A stretch of DNA of 64,000 bases from Synechococcus sp. Nb3U1 (GCF_021533835.1 NZ_JAKFYQ010000001.1:1584079-1648078), one strand, 5' to 3'. Positions 9,441-18,883 are shown, numbered from the stretch's first letter. The notes: a model not told the origin generated them from the letters alone. Made by a program: numbers and translations.

Positions 9441-11249
9441 TCAACGATTGGGATCTGCTAGGTTGCGAAATTGGGTGTACTGATTTTCAAACAGCAGCCG
9501 CACGGTGCCGGTAGGGCCATTGCGGTGTTTGGCGATGATCACTTCCGCAATGCCGCGATCGCTGGTGTTGGGGTCGTAGTATTCCGGTCGGTAGAGCATC
9601 ATCACCAGATCCGCATCTTGTTCAATACTGTTGTGAACCAGCAGACCATTGGCGACAAAGTTGTGATGGCGGGGCATTTCAATGTCGTAAACCGGCTGTG
9701 GATCCCCTAGTTCGCTAATCGAGACCACCGGATCCCACACCAGCTCCTCCTGCAGCACCACCGCCACTTCTTCCTCCAATTGCAGATCATCCAGCACCTT
9801 CCAGCCCTGCTGCGTGAAAAATGGGTGGTTCCCAGTCGCCTGAATGGAAAGATTGAGACGGGTTTTCAGGGCACAGGTGCGTTGCTCGCCGCTGCAAAAC
9901 ACTTTGACGGGCTTTTGGGGCACAAGGCGACCACGGCTATTCAAGCTGAGCAGACGAGGTAGCGCCTCTGGCTGGGCGACAGAGGCCAGTTGCTCCAGTC
10001 GCCACACTTTGCCCCGATCCACATCCAGCACTTCAGTCTCCCCAGCCAAGCAGCCGGATTCCCGCAGATCCGCCAGTTGCGGACGTTTGTCGGAGCGAGA
10101 TTCCACCGCCCGACTCAGTTGCGAAAGCACCACCACCGGCACCATCAGCTCTTTGGCCAGGGCCTTTAGCCCACGGGTAATGCGCGATAGCTCCTGCACT
10201 CGGTTGTCGGAGGCGGATCCCTGCATCAGTTGCAAATAGTCGATCAACACCATCCCCAAGGTTCCTCCCTGCTCCGCTTGCAAACGCCGCGCCTTGGATC
10301 GAATTTCCGTGACAGTACAATCGGGGGTGTCGTCGATGAAAAGGGGCAATTGCGACAAAAAGCCGATCGCCTGTCCCAATCGTTGCCACTCGTTTTCGCT
10401 AATGCGCCCAGACCGCAGGCGGCTGCTATCGATGCGGGCTTCGCTGGCCAAAAGACGCTGCACCAGTTGCTCCCGAGACATCTCTAAACTGAAGACGGCA
10501 ACCGGCTGCTTGGAATAAGCAGCCACATTTTGGGCAACGTTGAGGGCCAAGCTGGTCTTTCCCATGGAAGGACGCCCTGCTAAAATCAACAGATCAGACC
10601 GTTGTAAACCCTGGGTCAGGTTGTCCAAGTCGATGAATTTGGTCGGGATCCCTGGGATCTGAGCCCCACTCTGAAACTTCTCTTCTAGATCCGAGAAGAT
10701 ATTGACCAAAACCTCGGAAGCGGGGATAAGGCTGCGCTGCACTCGCTCTTGGGTAAGGCCAAACACCTGCTGCTCAGCTTGATCCATCACCTGGGGCAGG
10801 GGCTGGCTGGTGTCGTAGGCCAAACGGGCCAGGGTATTGCTCACCTGGATCAACTGGCGGCGCATGTATTTGTCCAGCACCAAGCGGGCGTACTGGTCGA
10901 TGTTGATGCTGCTGACGGTTTGCTCCAGTAGACGACGGATTGCCCCAGTACCGCCCACTCGCTCCAATAAATGGTGATCCGCCAACCAAGCGGAGACGGT
11001 CATCAAATCCGTAGGTTGCCCCTGACTGTGCAGCTGTAGGGCAGCTCGATAAATTTCCTGGTGGGCGGAAGTATAGAACATTTCCGGGCGCAGCAGCTCC
11101 GAGACCCGTACCAGCGCATCCGGATCCAGGAGGATGCCACCCAGGATCTCCTCCTCGGCCTCGACATTCTGGGGAGGAAGCCGATCCCCTCCGGTCAGGT
11201 CGTAATCGCTGATCACCGCAAGCCAGGATAGACAAAAGAACCCAGCCAC
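9441..11249 (-). CDS. dnaB: Replicative DNA helicase DnaB with mini-intein
   Basis: DnaB unwinds DNA at the replication fork as a hexamer. The N-terminal domain begins around LPPQNVEAEEEILGGILLDP; the RecA-like domain has Walker A GRPSMGKTS near residue 225, MVLIDYLQLM as Walker B, and RGLKALAKELMVPVVVLSQL. At residue 400, after LADLRESG, a 141-residue intein is inserted, and the helicase resumes at SIEQDADLVMMLYRPEYY. Spliced product is about 461 residues, the normal size. The start is uncertain: ATG 11249 is used, but GTG 11216 is closer to the conserved N-terminus. Upstream of it on the same strand, across a 193-base gap, is rplI. Confidence 0.95.
   Translation of the reverse strand: MAGFFCLSWLAVISDYDLTGGDRLPPQNVEAEEEILGGILLDPDALVRVSELLRPEMFYTSAHQEIYRAALQLHSQGQPTDLMTVSAWLADHHLLERVGGTGAIRRLLEQTVSSINIDQYARLVLDKYMRRQLIQVSNTLARLAYDTSQPLPQVMDQAEQQVFGLTQERVQRSLIPASEVLVNIFSDLEEKFQSGAQIPGIPTKFIDLDNLTQGLQRSDLLILAGRPSMGKTSLALNVAQNVAAYSKQPVAVFSLEMSREQLVQRLLASEARIDSSRLRSGRISENEWQRLGQAIGFLSQLPLFIDDTPDCTVTEIRSKARRLQAEQGGTLGMVLIDYLQLMQGSASDNRVQELSRITRGLKALAKELMVPVVVLSQLSRAVESRSDKRPQLADLRESGCLAGETEVLDVDRGKVWRLEQLASVAQPEALPRLLSLNSRGRLVPQKPVKVFCSGEQRTCALKTRLNLSIQATGNHPFFTQQGWKVLDDLQLEEEVAVVLQEELVWDPVVSISELGDPQPVYDIEMPRHHNFVANGLLVHNSIEQDADLVMMLYRPEYYDPNTSDRGIAEVIIAKHRNGPTGTVRLLFENQYTQFRNLADPNR
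9630..10052 (-). other. DnaB mini-intein (protein splicing element)
   Basis: The element covers DnaB residues 400-540 (141 residues). It has block A CLAGETEVLD with the N-terminal Cys, block B TGNHPFF with the catalytic His, block F VYDIEMPRHHNFVANG and block G LLVHN, followed by Ser as the +1 residue. There is room for the Hint fold only; no LAGLIDADG homing endonuclease is present. The insertion point, RESG/SIEQDADLVM, is the same as in the Synechocystis DnaB intein. All splicing residues (Cys1, block-B His, His-Asn, Ser+1) are present, so it should be active. Confidence 0.93.
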
Positions 11250-11442
11250 GGCTCAATGGCCGGTACACTAGCACGTCAGCCAAGCCTTTCAACCTCATGT
11301 CAGGGTTCTAGGCTGAGCATACCCACTTGTTCACTCAGACGGAAACCGTACCCACCTGCAGCCCAGGGATCCCCTGTAACCTAGCTTCTTCGATCTACTC
11401 GAGAATCTATTCGAGTTCAGGCATCGCTTGGGTCAAATCCGC

Positions 11443-11907
11443 TCAATCGGGGGTGACTTGAATGCGCAGGGTAGCGGTCACTTCTGGGTGGAGCTTCACC
11501 TGTACGGGATAAACCCCGGTTTTCTTAATCTCTTCTGGCAAAGAGATGTTGCGGCGATCAATATCCAGGCCGCTGGTGGCCAACACCACTTCGGCAATAT
11601 CGCTGCTGGTCACCTGCCCAAACAGCAGATCGTTTTCCCCCACTTTTTGGCGAATCACGAAGCGACCAATGGTCTCCAGAGCGGTTTTGTAACTTTCCGC
11701 CTGTTGCTTTTCCGCCAGTTTACGGGCCGCCTCTTGCTCCAAGCGCATTTGGTGCTCTTTCAACAGACCAGGGGTCACCCGTACTGCCATCTGCCGGGGG
11801 AAAAGATAGTTGCGAGCATAGCCGGGTTTGACGTTCACCAGCTCTCCAGGCTTGCCCAACCCGGGGATGGGCTGGCGCAGGATAACCTGCATATCACGTT
11901 TCGACAT
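11443..11907 (-). CDS. rplI: 50S ribosomal protein L9
   Basis: L9 binds 23S rRNA near the L1 stalk. The N-terminal domain shows the hallmark GELVNVKPGYARNYLFPRQMA, followed by a long charged connecting helix and a C-terminal domain ending in LHPEVTATLRIQVTP. The frame opens at GTG 11919, but I chose ATG 11907, giving MSKRDMQVIL, because cyanobacterial L9 usually starts M-x-K-R just ahead of QVxL. At 154 residues it is normal. It is followed on the same strand by dnaB, a pairing seen in many bacteria. Confidence 0.95.
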   Translation of the reverse strand: MSKRDMQVILRQPIPGLGKPGELVNVKPGYARNYLFPRQMAVRVTPGLLKEHQMRLEQEAARKLAEKQQAESYKTALETIGRFVIRQKVGENDLLFGQVTSSDIAEVVLATSGLDIDRRNISLPEEIKKTGVYPVQVKLHPEVTATLRIQVTPD

Positions 11908-12226
11908 GGGGGGAGACACTTATTTTCTCAACAGCCTTCTATTCTAAATGCCCAGCGGGGGTCTCGTCAGCCTAAGCTGCCCGAACGAGTTGCCCGCCCC
12001 ACCTCATGGCGTAAAGGATCCCTATTCGGATTCAATCTCCACTAATAGATGTAGAGCTCAGTGCATCTCAAGACTCTCCAACTTAGGACAGACCCAAACA
12101 AAGTCTTTTCCCTAGTTAAAAACACGGAAGTTATATGTTGCTAAAATTATCTCTAGCAAAAAGTAGACGGGACTGTGCCGAAAGGGATCCCTAAAACACC
12201 TGCAACATCTGGCGTATACTCTCAAT

Positions 12227-12267
12227 TATAACCTGAAATTAACCTCTTCTTAACCAAAGATTGTCCA
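12227..12267 (+). promoter_or_regulatory. Pho box (tandem SphR/PhoB sites) upstream of pstS
   Basis: Four 8-base words spaced by 3 bases read TATAACCT, ATTAACCT, CTTAACCA and ATTGTCCA. The first three fit the cyanobacterial Pho box PyTTAAPyPy(T/A), and the 11-base period is what PhoB-family dimers require. A TACATT hexamer at 12276-12281 could be the -10 box, placing the last site at the -35 position. This predicts induction of pstSCAB on phosphate starvation. The pstS start is about 250 bases downstream, giving a long leader. Confidence 0.85.
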
Positions 12268-12536
12268 CTTTACGTTACATTAATGGCATGCTTAAAAATT
12301 AAGCCAATAAAGCTTGAGTCTTTAGGAGTTTTCAAGCTGGCTAATGATGGCTCTGGGCCTTGAGACTTTCTCGATTGGCGCTGGGTTTTTGGGTTATACA
12401 AACTCAAGTTATCAGGATTGTTGTAGGAGACTTCATCTGAGTCTTGCTACCACTCCTGGTCTGGTCATTAGTCCGTGTTGCTTATCATTTGTGGGCTAGA
12501 CAGAGGTTTGAGCTTTACTTGTCGGAGGTTTCCATA

Positions 12537-13610
12537 ATGCTGACACGCTCCCTGAGTCGCCGTTTCTTTTTAAAGTCTCTATCTGCAACTGCTGCTGGCT
12601 TTGTTGCTGGTCAGTCTAATTGGCGTCAGGCATTTGCCCAACAGGTTACCAACTTAAACGGTGCTGGAGCAACTTTCCCGGCTCCGATTTACCAAACTTG
12701 GGCACAGGAGTTTGGCAAGCAAAATCCCAACATTCAAGTGAATTATCAGTCGGTGGGAAGTGGTGCAGGTCGGCGGCAGTTTGTCGCCCGCACGGTAGAC
12801 TTTGGTGCTAGCGATAGCGTACCCCGCCCCGAGGAAATTGCTCAAGTTGAGGGTGAGGCACAACCCCCTAAGGGTATGGTTTCTATTCCCATGGTGGCAG
12901 GAGCATTGGTGGCAGCCTACAACATTCCCGGTGTCGGTTCAGAAATTCGCCTTTCGCGGAAGGTATTGGCGGATATCTTTTTGGGTAAGCTAAGTCGCTG
13001 GAATGATCCTTTGATTGCGGCTTTGAACCCGCGTGTGAATTTCCCTAACTTGCCGATCACCGTCGTGCACCGTTCTGACGGCAGTGGCACCACCGATATT
13101 TTTACCAGTCACCTCAACGCCATCAGCACCGAATGGCGGGAGCGGGTGGGACGTGGCTCTTCTGTAAATTGGCCCACCGGCGTAGGAGCACGGGGCAATG
13201 AGGGAGTTTCTGAGCAAATCAAGCAGATTCCGGGTGCAATTGGCTATGTGGAATTTGGCTTCGCTAAGCTGAATAACTTGAATTTGGCCCGATTGGAAAA
13301 CCGCTCTGGGAAGTTTGTCACCCCGACAGTTACATCGGAACAAGCGGGACTCTCTCAGATTCAATTGAATGAGCGTTTGCTAGGGGTTGATCCGGATCCA
13401 ATTGGAGAGGAGTCTTATCCGATTGTGGGCTACACCTGGATTTTGGCTTACAAAGTCTATGCCAATGCACAAACCTCCCAAGCTATGAAAGCATTTTTGC
13501 GCTATGCCCTTTCTGAAGGTCAGGCTTTTGCCGAGCCACTAGGCTATGTGCCTTTGCCGGCAGAGGTGCTGAAGAAGTCGTTGGCGGCTGTTGAGACAAT
13601 AACGCCCTAA
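12537..13610 (+). CDS. pstS: Phosphate ABC transporter, periplasmic phosphate-binding protein
   Basis: PstS captures phosphate in the periplasm for PstCAB. The start ATG 12537 is set by a GGAGG ribosome site 8 bases upstream. The N-terminus carries a twin-arginine signal (SLSRRFFLKSLS, Ala-rich core, cleavage near RQAFA/QQ), so export by Tat is likely rather than by Sec. The mature protein begins with LNGAGATFPAPIYQTW and has NYQSVGSGAGRRQF and VHRSDGSGTTDIF, the phosphate-binding loops. At 357 residues it is normal for the family. It is first in pstS-pstC-pstA-pstB and lies behind the Pho box. Confidence 0.96.
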   Translation: MLTRSLSRRFFLKSLSATAAGFVAGQSNWRQAFAQQVTNLNGAGATFPAPIYQTWAQEFGKQNPNIQVNYQSVGSGAGRRQFVARTVDFGASDSVPRPEEIAQVEGEAQPPKGMVSIPMVAGALVAAYNIPGVGSEIRLSRKVLADIFLGKLSRWNDPLIAALNPRVNFPNLPITVVHRSDGSGTTDIFTSHLNAISTEWRERVGRGSSVNWPTGVGARGNEGVSEQIKQIPGAIGYVEFGFAKLNNLNLARLENRSGKFVTPTVTSEQAGLSQIQLNERLLGVDPDPIGEESYPIVGYTWILAYKVYANAQTSQAMKAFLRYALSEGQAFAEPLGYVPLPAEVLKKSLAAVETITP

Positions 13611-13687
13611 GCCTGCTTCAGAATAGGGGTGTTTACATCTTCAGGCGGGTGCATGTTCTATGGGCTTTTTCAGGGATCCCTTAGGTT

Positions 13688-14656
13688 ATGACTATCACTT
13701 CTTCTGATGTCAGTCCGGTTTTCCGACCTAGAGCAGTTTTCCAGCGCCGACGGGATCGGATCTTTGTTTGGGCAACTCGCATTGCGGTTTTCTTCTCCGC
13801 GTTGTTGCTGTTGTGGATTGCTGTGGAGATCACCCGCCAAGCCCTACCCGCAATTGGGAAGTTTGGCCTTGGGTTTCTTTGGAATGTCACCTGGGATCCG
13901 GTAGAGGACAACTATGGTGCTTGGCCGCAGATCTATGGCACTTTGGTAAGCTCGCTGATTGCCCTGATTGTCGGGATCCCCTTTAGTTTTGGTATTTCCA
14001 TTTTTCTAAGTGAGGATTTCCTACCCAAGCCCCTACGTCTTGCCTTGATTATTGTGGTGGAGTTGTTGGCAGCCATTCCCAGTGTGGTCTTCGGAATCTG
14101 GGGCCTATTTGTGTTCATCCCCTTCTTCCGCCCCATTCAAATGGTGTTGTTTGAGCGGTTCAACTGGATCCCAATTTTCAGTACGCCCCCGGTTGGCCCT
14201 GGCATGCTCACGGCAGGTGTTGTGTTGGGGATTATGATTATCCCAATCATCACTGCGATTGCGCGGGAAGTGCTGATGTCAGTTCCTCCGGAGTTGCGGG
14301 CAGCGGCCTATTCCATGGGAGCAACCCGTTGGGAGGCGATTTTCATGGTGATTTTGCCAGCGGCGATTGGGGGCATGTTGGGGGCAGTGGTACTGGGTTT
14401 GGGCCGAGCCATGGGGGAAACAATGGCGGTGGCGATGCTGATCGGTAACTCCCGTAGCATCAACATTTCTATTCTCGCTCCGGCCAGTAATATCCCGGCT
14501 CTACTAGCGAATGAGTTTGGTGAGGCTGGCGATCAACAAATTGCTGCTTTGATGTATGCTGCGTTGGTTTTGTTGCTGGTGACGCTGGTGGTGAATATCA
14601 TTTCCGAATGGTTGGTGCGCCGCGTCAAGCTTGCTCTGACGGCTTCTCAGGAATGA
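13688..14656 (+). CDS. pstC: Phosphate ABC transporter permease PstC
   Basis: PstC is one of two membrane subunits of the high-affinity phosphate importer. The 322 residues show six hydrophobic spans beginning at IFVWATRIAVFFSALLLLWI; the cytoplasmic EAA loop lies around ELRAAAYSMGATRWEAIFMVILPAA, and the pore segment near the conserved GLGRAMGETMAVAMLIG. It follows pstS by 77 bases and its stop lies within 9 bases of the pstA start, consistent with one transcript. Confidence 0.96.
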   Translation: MTITSSDVSPVFRPRAVFQRRRDRIFVWATRIAVFFSALLLLWIAVEITRQALPAIGKFGLGFLWNVTWDPVEDNYGAWPQIYGTLVSSLIALIVGIPFSFGISIFLSEDFLPKPLRLALIIVVELLAAIPSVVFGIWGLFVFIPFFRPIQMVLFERFNWIPIFSTPPVGPGMLTAGVVLGIMIIPIITAIAREVLMSVPPELRAAAYSMGATRWEAIFMVILPAAIGGMLGAVVLGLGRAMGETMAVAMLIGNSRSINISILAPASNIPALLANEFGEAGDQQIAALMYAALVLLLVTLVVNIISEWLVRRVKLALTASQE

Positions 14657-14664
14657 GGGAATAT

Positions 14665-15555
14665 ATGGCAACTCAAGTGGTGGGTAAACCCGATCTGTTT
14701 AAGCGTAAGACTCGTTCTCGGCGGGTGGTGTTTGACTGGGGCATGACTGCCCTTACCGGCATTTCCAGCGTTTTTGCCATCTTTGTCTTGGGGTTAATCC
14801 TCTACTACGTGTTCATCAACGGGATTGAGCGCTTTAACTGGCAGGGCTTGACTCAGTTGCCGCCGCCGCCGGGAGATCAAGTGGGGGGATTCGCCAATGC
14901 TGTGCTGGGAACAATCATTGTCGTTTCTATTGCGATTTTGATCACCTTTCCAATTGGGTTGCTCGCCGCCATTTACCTCTCAGAATTTGGCCGAAACAGC
15001 CCCACTGCCTCTGCTTTGCGCTTCATCATCAAGGTGTTGACGGGGGTACCTTCCATCATCGCCGGGGTGTTTGCCTATGGTGTGCTGGTGCTAACTACCA
15101 AAACCTTCTCCGCCCTATCGGGGGGGGTAGCTCTGTCGGTGTTGACGCTGCCGATTATTATTCTCTCCTGCGAAGAAGCCCTGCGCTTGGTGCCTCAGGA
15201 GGTGCGGGATGCTGCCTATGCCCTGGGGGCTTCGAAGGTGCAGACGGTGTTTCGCGTGATCCTGCCGGCGGCGCTGCCGGTGATTTTGACGGGGGTGACT
15301 CTGGCCATTTCCCGAGCCGCTGGAGAAACGGCACCACTCATTTTTACGGCCCTGTTTAGCTTTTTGTGGCCCAGTGGCTTGCTGAAGCCGGTGGCCTCTT
15401 TGGCGGTGCTGATCTACAACTTTGCCATTGTGCCCTTCGAGAACCAACAAAAGATTGCCTGGGGAGGGGCCTTGGCTTTGGTGGTTTTGGTGTTGATCAC
15501 CACGGTTACCTTCCGCCTGCTGATCAGTCGGAGGGAAGAGAACATCTCTATCTAG
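14665..15555 (+). CDS. pstA: Phosphate ABC transporter permease PstA
   Basis: PstA pairs with PstC in the inner membrane. It has six spans, the EAA loop EVRDAAYALGASKVQTVFRVILP, and the family motif ISRAAGETAPLIFTALF. I used ATG 14665 because a GAGGGA ribosome site lies 5 bases upstream; an ATG at 14653 overlaps the pstC stop as ATGA and could serve in coupled translation. Predicted length is 296 residues. Confidence 0.95.
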   Translation: MATQVVGKPDLFKRKTRSRRVVFDWGMTALTGISSVFAIFVLGLILYYVFINGIERFNWQGLTQLPPPPGDQVGGFANAVLGTIIVVSIAILITFPIGLLAAIYLSEFGRNSPTASALRFIIKVLTGVPSIIAGVFAYGVLVLTTKTFSALSGGVALSVLTLPIIILSCEEALRLVPQEVRDAAYALGASKVQTVFRVILPAALPVILTGVTLAISRAAGETAPLIFTALFSFLWPSGLLKPVASLAVLIYNFAIVPFENQQKIAWGGALALVVLVLITTVTFRLLISRREENISI

Positions 15556-15617
15556 GTGGGATCCTGTTCAGAGGTTGTTGCGTTTGTGTTTTGTAGCTTT
15601 CCTTCTCGGTACTGATT

Positions 15618-16445
15618 ATGCGTTCTCCTTCTTCCGATACCTCAGATTCTCAGAAAAAGCCGGCCCGTTTGGCGGTTGAAATGGAGACGAAGGAGGTGAG
15701 TGTCTATTACGGATCCCATTTGGCGGTGCGCCAAGTCTCCCTCAAGATCCCCAAAAACCAGATCACGGCATTTATTGGCCCTTCCGGCTGTGGCAAAAGT
15801 ACGCTTCTACGTTGTTTTAACCGCATGAATGATTTGATCCCTTCGGCGAAAGTGGAGGGATCCGTGATTTTCCACCAACAAAACATCTATGACCCGGAGG
15901 TGGATCCTTCTGAAGTGCGGCGGCGGATTGGTTTGGTGTTTCAGAAACCCAACCCCTTCCCTAAGTCCATCTACGACAACATCGCCTTCGGGCCTCGCAT
16001 TAATGGCTATCAGGGGGATCTGGATGAGCTGGTGGAGCGTACCCTCCGTCAAGCTGCCCTTTGGGATGAGGTGAAGGACAAGCTCAAACTCAGTGGGCTA
16101 TCTCTGTCTGGCGGTCAACAACAGCGTCTTTGTATTGCCCGTACCCTGGCCATTCAACCGGAGGTGATCCTGATGGACGAGCCATGCGCTTCCTTGGATC
16201 CAATCTCCACTCTGCGCATCGAGGAGCTGCTCAAGGAGTTGGGCCGTCGCTACACGATCATCATCGTTACCCACAACATGCAGCAGGCGGCGCGGGTATC
16301 TGACTTCACGGCTTTCTACAACACCGAGATCGATGATGACGGGATCCGCTATGGGCGGCTGGTGGAGTTTAACCGCACCGAGAAGATTTTCAATGCCCCG
16401 GCCCATCGAGAAACGGAAGAATATGTGAGCGGACGGTTCGGCTAG
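15618..16445 (+). CDS. pstB: Phosphate ABC transporter ATP-binding protein PstB
   Basis: The ATPase of the Pst importer, 275 residues. It shows Walker [14 protein letters not shown], a Q-loop in [15 protein letters not shown] (diagnostic of PstB), signature [16 protein letters not shown] and Walker [16 protein letters not shown]. It closes the pst operon; no phoU follows in this window. The first 20 residues are Ser/Pro-rich and unusual compared with the family, so a later start such as ATG 15681 ([11 protein letters not shown]) is possible. Confidence 0.96.
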   Translation: MRSPSSDTSDSQKKPARLAVEMETKEVSVYYGSHLAVRQVSLKIPKNQITAFIGPSGCGKSTLLRCFNRMNDLIPSAKVEGSVIFHQQNIYDPEVDPSEVRRRIGLVFQKPNPFPKSIYDNIAFGPRINGYQGDLDELVERTLRQAALWDEVKDKLKLSGLSLSGGQQQRLCIARTLAIQPEVILMDEPCASLDPISTLRIEELLKELGRRYTIIIVTHNMQQAARVSDFTAFYNTEIDDDGIRYGRLVEFNRTEKIFNAPAHRETEEYVSGRFG

Positions 16446-16520
16446 CCTATTGGCTGGGTTGGTTACCATGAAGCGCGTGGGGTTTCCCAAGGCTCCCGTG
16501 GGTGGTGCGGCTGAGGCAAG

Positions 16521-17348
16521 ATGGCGGATCGGGTGCGCTTGGATAGCTGGCTAGTCGAGCGGGGATACTTTGCGTCCCGGCAGCAGGCGCAGCGTTCCAT
16601 TTTGGCTGGGGAAGTGTTTTTGAATGGGCTGCGGGCCGAGAAAACCGGCGCTTGGGTGAACGGAGAGCCGACGGTGCAGATCCAGGCCAAGCCTGCTTTT
16701 GTCTCGCGGGGAGGAGAGAAACTACGGGGGGCGCTGGAAACCTTTCCGGTGCAAGTGCAGGGTCGCATTTGCCTGGATGCGGGCATTTCCACCGGCGGCT
16801 TTACGGATTGCCTGCTGCAACGGGGGGCCAAACAAGTGTACGGGGTGGATGTGGGCTATGGACAGTTGGCCTGGTCTTTGCGTACCGATGCACGGGTGAT
16901 CCTAAAAGAGCGGGTCAATCTTCGCCATCTGCAGCCAGCAGATCTGTACGGGAGGGAGTTGCCCAGCGAAAATTGGCCGGATCTAGCGGTGGTGGATCTA
17001 TCCTTTATCTCCTTGGTCAAGGTGCTGGATCCCGTGTGGAATCTGTTGCGCTCTCCCCGTGAGGCGCTGTTGTTGGTGAAGCCCCAATTTGAGGCGGGTC
17101 GGGAACAAGTAGGCAAAAAAGGGGTGGTACGGGATCCCGCCATTCATGCCCAGGTGATCGAGGCGGTAATCGAGGCGGCATTGGCTCAAGGTTGGCATCT
17201 GCAGGGATATACTTGGTCCCCGATTACTGGGCCCGCCGGGAACATCGAATATTGGCTTTGGTTAGCAGAACGAGACGGGATCCCCTTGCCCGGCCGAAGT
17301 GCGCTACAACAGATGAGCGAGCAGGCAAAAACACAATTGACTGCATAA
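16521..17348 (+). CDS. tlyA: TlyA-family rRNA (cytidine-2'-O)-methyltransferase
   Basis: The protein (275 residues) combines an N-terminal S4 RNA-binding domain (RVRLDSWLVERGYFASRQQAQ) with an FtsJ-like Rossmann methyltransferase. The SAM loop is CLDAGISTGGFTDCLLQRGA, and the KDKE-type catalytic set is spread over VDVGYGQL, PDLAVVDLSFISL and LLVKPQFEAGRE. TlyA proteins 2'-O-methylate cytidines in 16S and 23S rRNA; older annotation as hemolysin is misleading. It lies 75 bases after pstB on the same strand but has no functional link with phosphate uptake. Confidence 0.93.
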   Translation: MADRVRLDSWLVERGYFASRQQAQRSILAGEVFLNGLRAEKTGAWVNGEPTVQIQAKPAFVSRGGEKLRGALETFPVQVQGRICLDAGISTGGFTDCLLQRGAKQVYGVDVGYGQLAWSLRTDARVILKERVNLRHLQPADLYGRELPSENWPDLAVVDLSFISLVKVLDPVWNLLRSPREALLLVKPQFEAGREQVGKKGVVRDPAIHAQVIEAVIEAALAQGWHLQGYTWSPITGPAGNIEYWLWLAERDGIPLPGRSALQQMSEQAKTQLTA

Positions 17349-17391
17349 CTCATTAATCTTGTCAATACGTTATTGTGCGTAATCTGGGGAT

Positions 17392-17817
17392 ATGAGTCAA
17401 GAAATTGAAGAATTATTTCAGCAATGTATTCGACGCTACGAGTCTGGGGAGGCGGCTAGGTCGTTGATTCCCTCCTTCGAGTCAATCTGCAAGGGATCCC
17501 CGAAAGCTGCTGCCGCCTGGACGTGTTTGTCGTGGTTGTACCTTCTAGAAGGACAGGCAGAAAAAGCCTTGAAAGCCTCGCAAACCGCCGTCAAGCTAGA
17601 TCCGGTGGATGCCCAGCCCCGCGTGAATTTGACCCTAGCCATGCTAGAGCTGAAAAAAACAGGGGTGCGCCAACAGGTAGACACTATTAAACAAATCTTG
17701 GTACGGGATCCCGAGCAGATCGATGGCATTAAGTCCAATTTGGCAGAAGGGGAGAATCGCCGCCCCACTTGGCCCCACTTGAGCAAGATCTCCACCTGGC
17801 TTTTTGAAGAAGATTAA
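17392..17817 (+). CDS. Small TPR-repeat protein
   Basis: A 141-residue protein with one or two TPR motifs around AAWTCLSWLYLLEGQAEKALKASQTAVKLDP and the following helix pair, then a conserved C-terminal end RRPTWPHLSKISTWLFEED. TPR proteins mediate protein-protein contacts; I do not know its partner. It is 43 bases after tlyA with a TGGGGA ribosome site, so it may be the last gene of that unit. Confidence 0.75.
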   Translation: MSQEIEELFQQCIRRYESGEAARSLIPSFESICKGSPKAAAAWTCLSWLYLLEGQAEKALKASQTAVKLDPVDAQPRVNLTLAMLELKKTGVRQQVDTIKQILVRDPEQIDGIKSNLAEGENRRPTWPHLSKISTWLFEED

Positions 17818-18106
17818 GCAGTCCTGACTACCGTCTTGTAACAAGACTTTGGGAAAAGCTAGGGGTCGTAACGACAACCTATAACTCTTAACAAGATACT
17901 CATGAGGTCGGTGCTAGACTTCACTTACCTAATCGCAAGATGGGATCAAATCACAGTTAGGGATTAGATTTCATCGCTTCTCGACCTCGATTTGTTGGGT
18001 TCTGAGAGGATGCGAGATGTTTAATGGCCGTCGCATTTTTTGTGTTGCATTGCCGTTCCTATTTTGAGTCTCACCTTTTTTGACCCCAGATTGGAGGAAC
18101 TTTAAG

Positions 18107-18283
18107 ATGAACCGTCAAACCGTTTGGCTCAAGGGCGAAACCCGGAATCACCAGGGTCATTTCGTCCCTCAGTCTGAGTACACTTTGGTCGATGCTGACC
18201 AGAATGGCTGGGCGTTGATTTGTGTTGACAATGCCCGCTGCTATTATGTGGATCCTGAAGCACTCCGATTCGAAGCAGGATGA
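18107..18283 (+). CDS. Conserved-looking small protein, function unknown
   Basis: A 58-residue frame starts at ATG 18107 with a strong GGAGG site 9 bases upstream; an earlier in-frame start at 18080 lacks one. The protein is soluble, mildly acidic, and predicted mostly beta (TVWLKGETRNHQGHFVPQSE, then YTLVDADQNGWALICVDNA), resembling a small barrel. It is followed by a strong intrinsic terminator at 18396-18431, which supports a real, separately transcribed gene. I do not recognise the family. Confidence 0.65.
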   Translation: MNRQTVWLKGETRNHQGHFVPQSEYTLVDADQNGWALICVDNARCYYVDPEALRFEAG

Positions 18284-18395
18284 GACTTGTTATCCCACAG
18301 TTCAGCTCTGTGCCAGACTTCATCAGTATTCTGTAGTATTCTGCGGTCAAATCTGTTTTTAAGACCTCGATAAATACCTTTAATAAGTGGCCAAC

Positions 18396-18431
18396 AGAGG
18401 AGCTAGTGTTTAGCTCCTCTTCTTTTCTTTT
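18396..18431 (+). terminator. Rho-independent terminator
   Basis: A perfect 10-base stem, AGAGGAGCTA / TAGCTCCTCT (18396-18405 and 18411-18420), with loop GTGTT is followed by a T-rich run TCTTTTCTTTT. It ends the transcript of the 58-residue protein and separates it from the convergent atpC. Confidence 0.9.
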
Positions 18432-18475
18432 GAGTCAGTTTAGGGATCCCTCCGCCAAGGCGCTTAGGTTGAGCT

Positions 18476-18883
18476 TCAGCTCTTGTTGCCCATTTCAGCG
18501 GCTTGGATCAAGGCGGTGGCCCGTTGCTGATCCAACTTGGCTTGCAAGCGTTCCTGCTTGTCGCTGCTGGTATTCAAGACTTTGCTGGCCTCGCTCAAGA
18601 TTGCCTGGGCAGCGGCTTTATCCACTTTGTCACCCATTTCAGCTCGGTTCACCAGGATGGTGACTTCGTTATTCTCCACTTCTGCAAAGCCACCCATCAC
18701 CGCGATAGCAGACCATTTGCCCCCGGCCCTAACCCGCATCACTCCATTGCCGATGGCGGTTAAAAGGGGGGCGTGCCCGGTCAGTATGCCTAATTGACCC
18801 GAGGTGGCAGGGAGGATCACCTCCTCGCTAGGGGCATCCCAAACGGTGCGGTCAGGGGTGATCACACGAACCGTCAGCGTCAC
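18476..18883 (-). CDS. atpC: ATP synthase epsilon subunit
   Basis: Epsilon is part of the central stalk of F1 and regulates ATP hydrolysis. The 135 residues include the beta-barrel start [22 protein letters not shown], the conserved [16 protein letters not shown] and the C-terminal helical hairpin. In most cyanobacteria atpC directly follows atpB; here nothing resembling atpB lies upstream, only a 196-base spacer and a DHFR-family gene. Either the pair was separated or the epsilon gene is naturally detached in this lineage. Confidence 0.95.
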   Translation of the reverse strand: MTLTVRVITPDRTVWDAPSEEVILPATSGQLGILTGHAPLLTAIGNGVMRVRAGGKWSAIAVMGGFAEVENNEVTILVNRAEMGDKVDKAAAQAILSEASKVLNTSSDKQERLQAKLDQQRATALIQAAEMGNKS

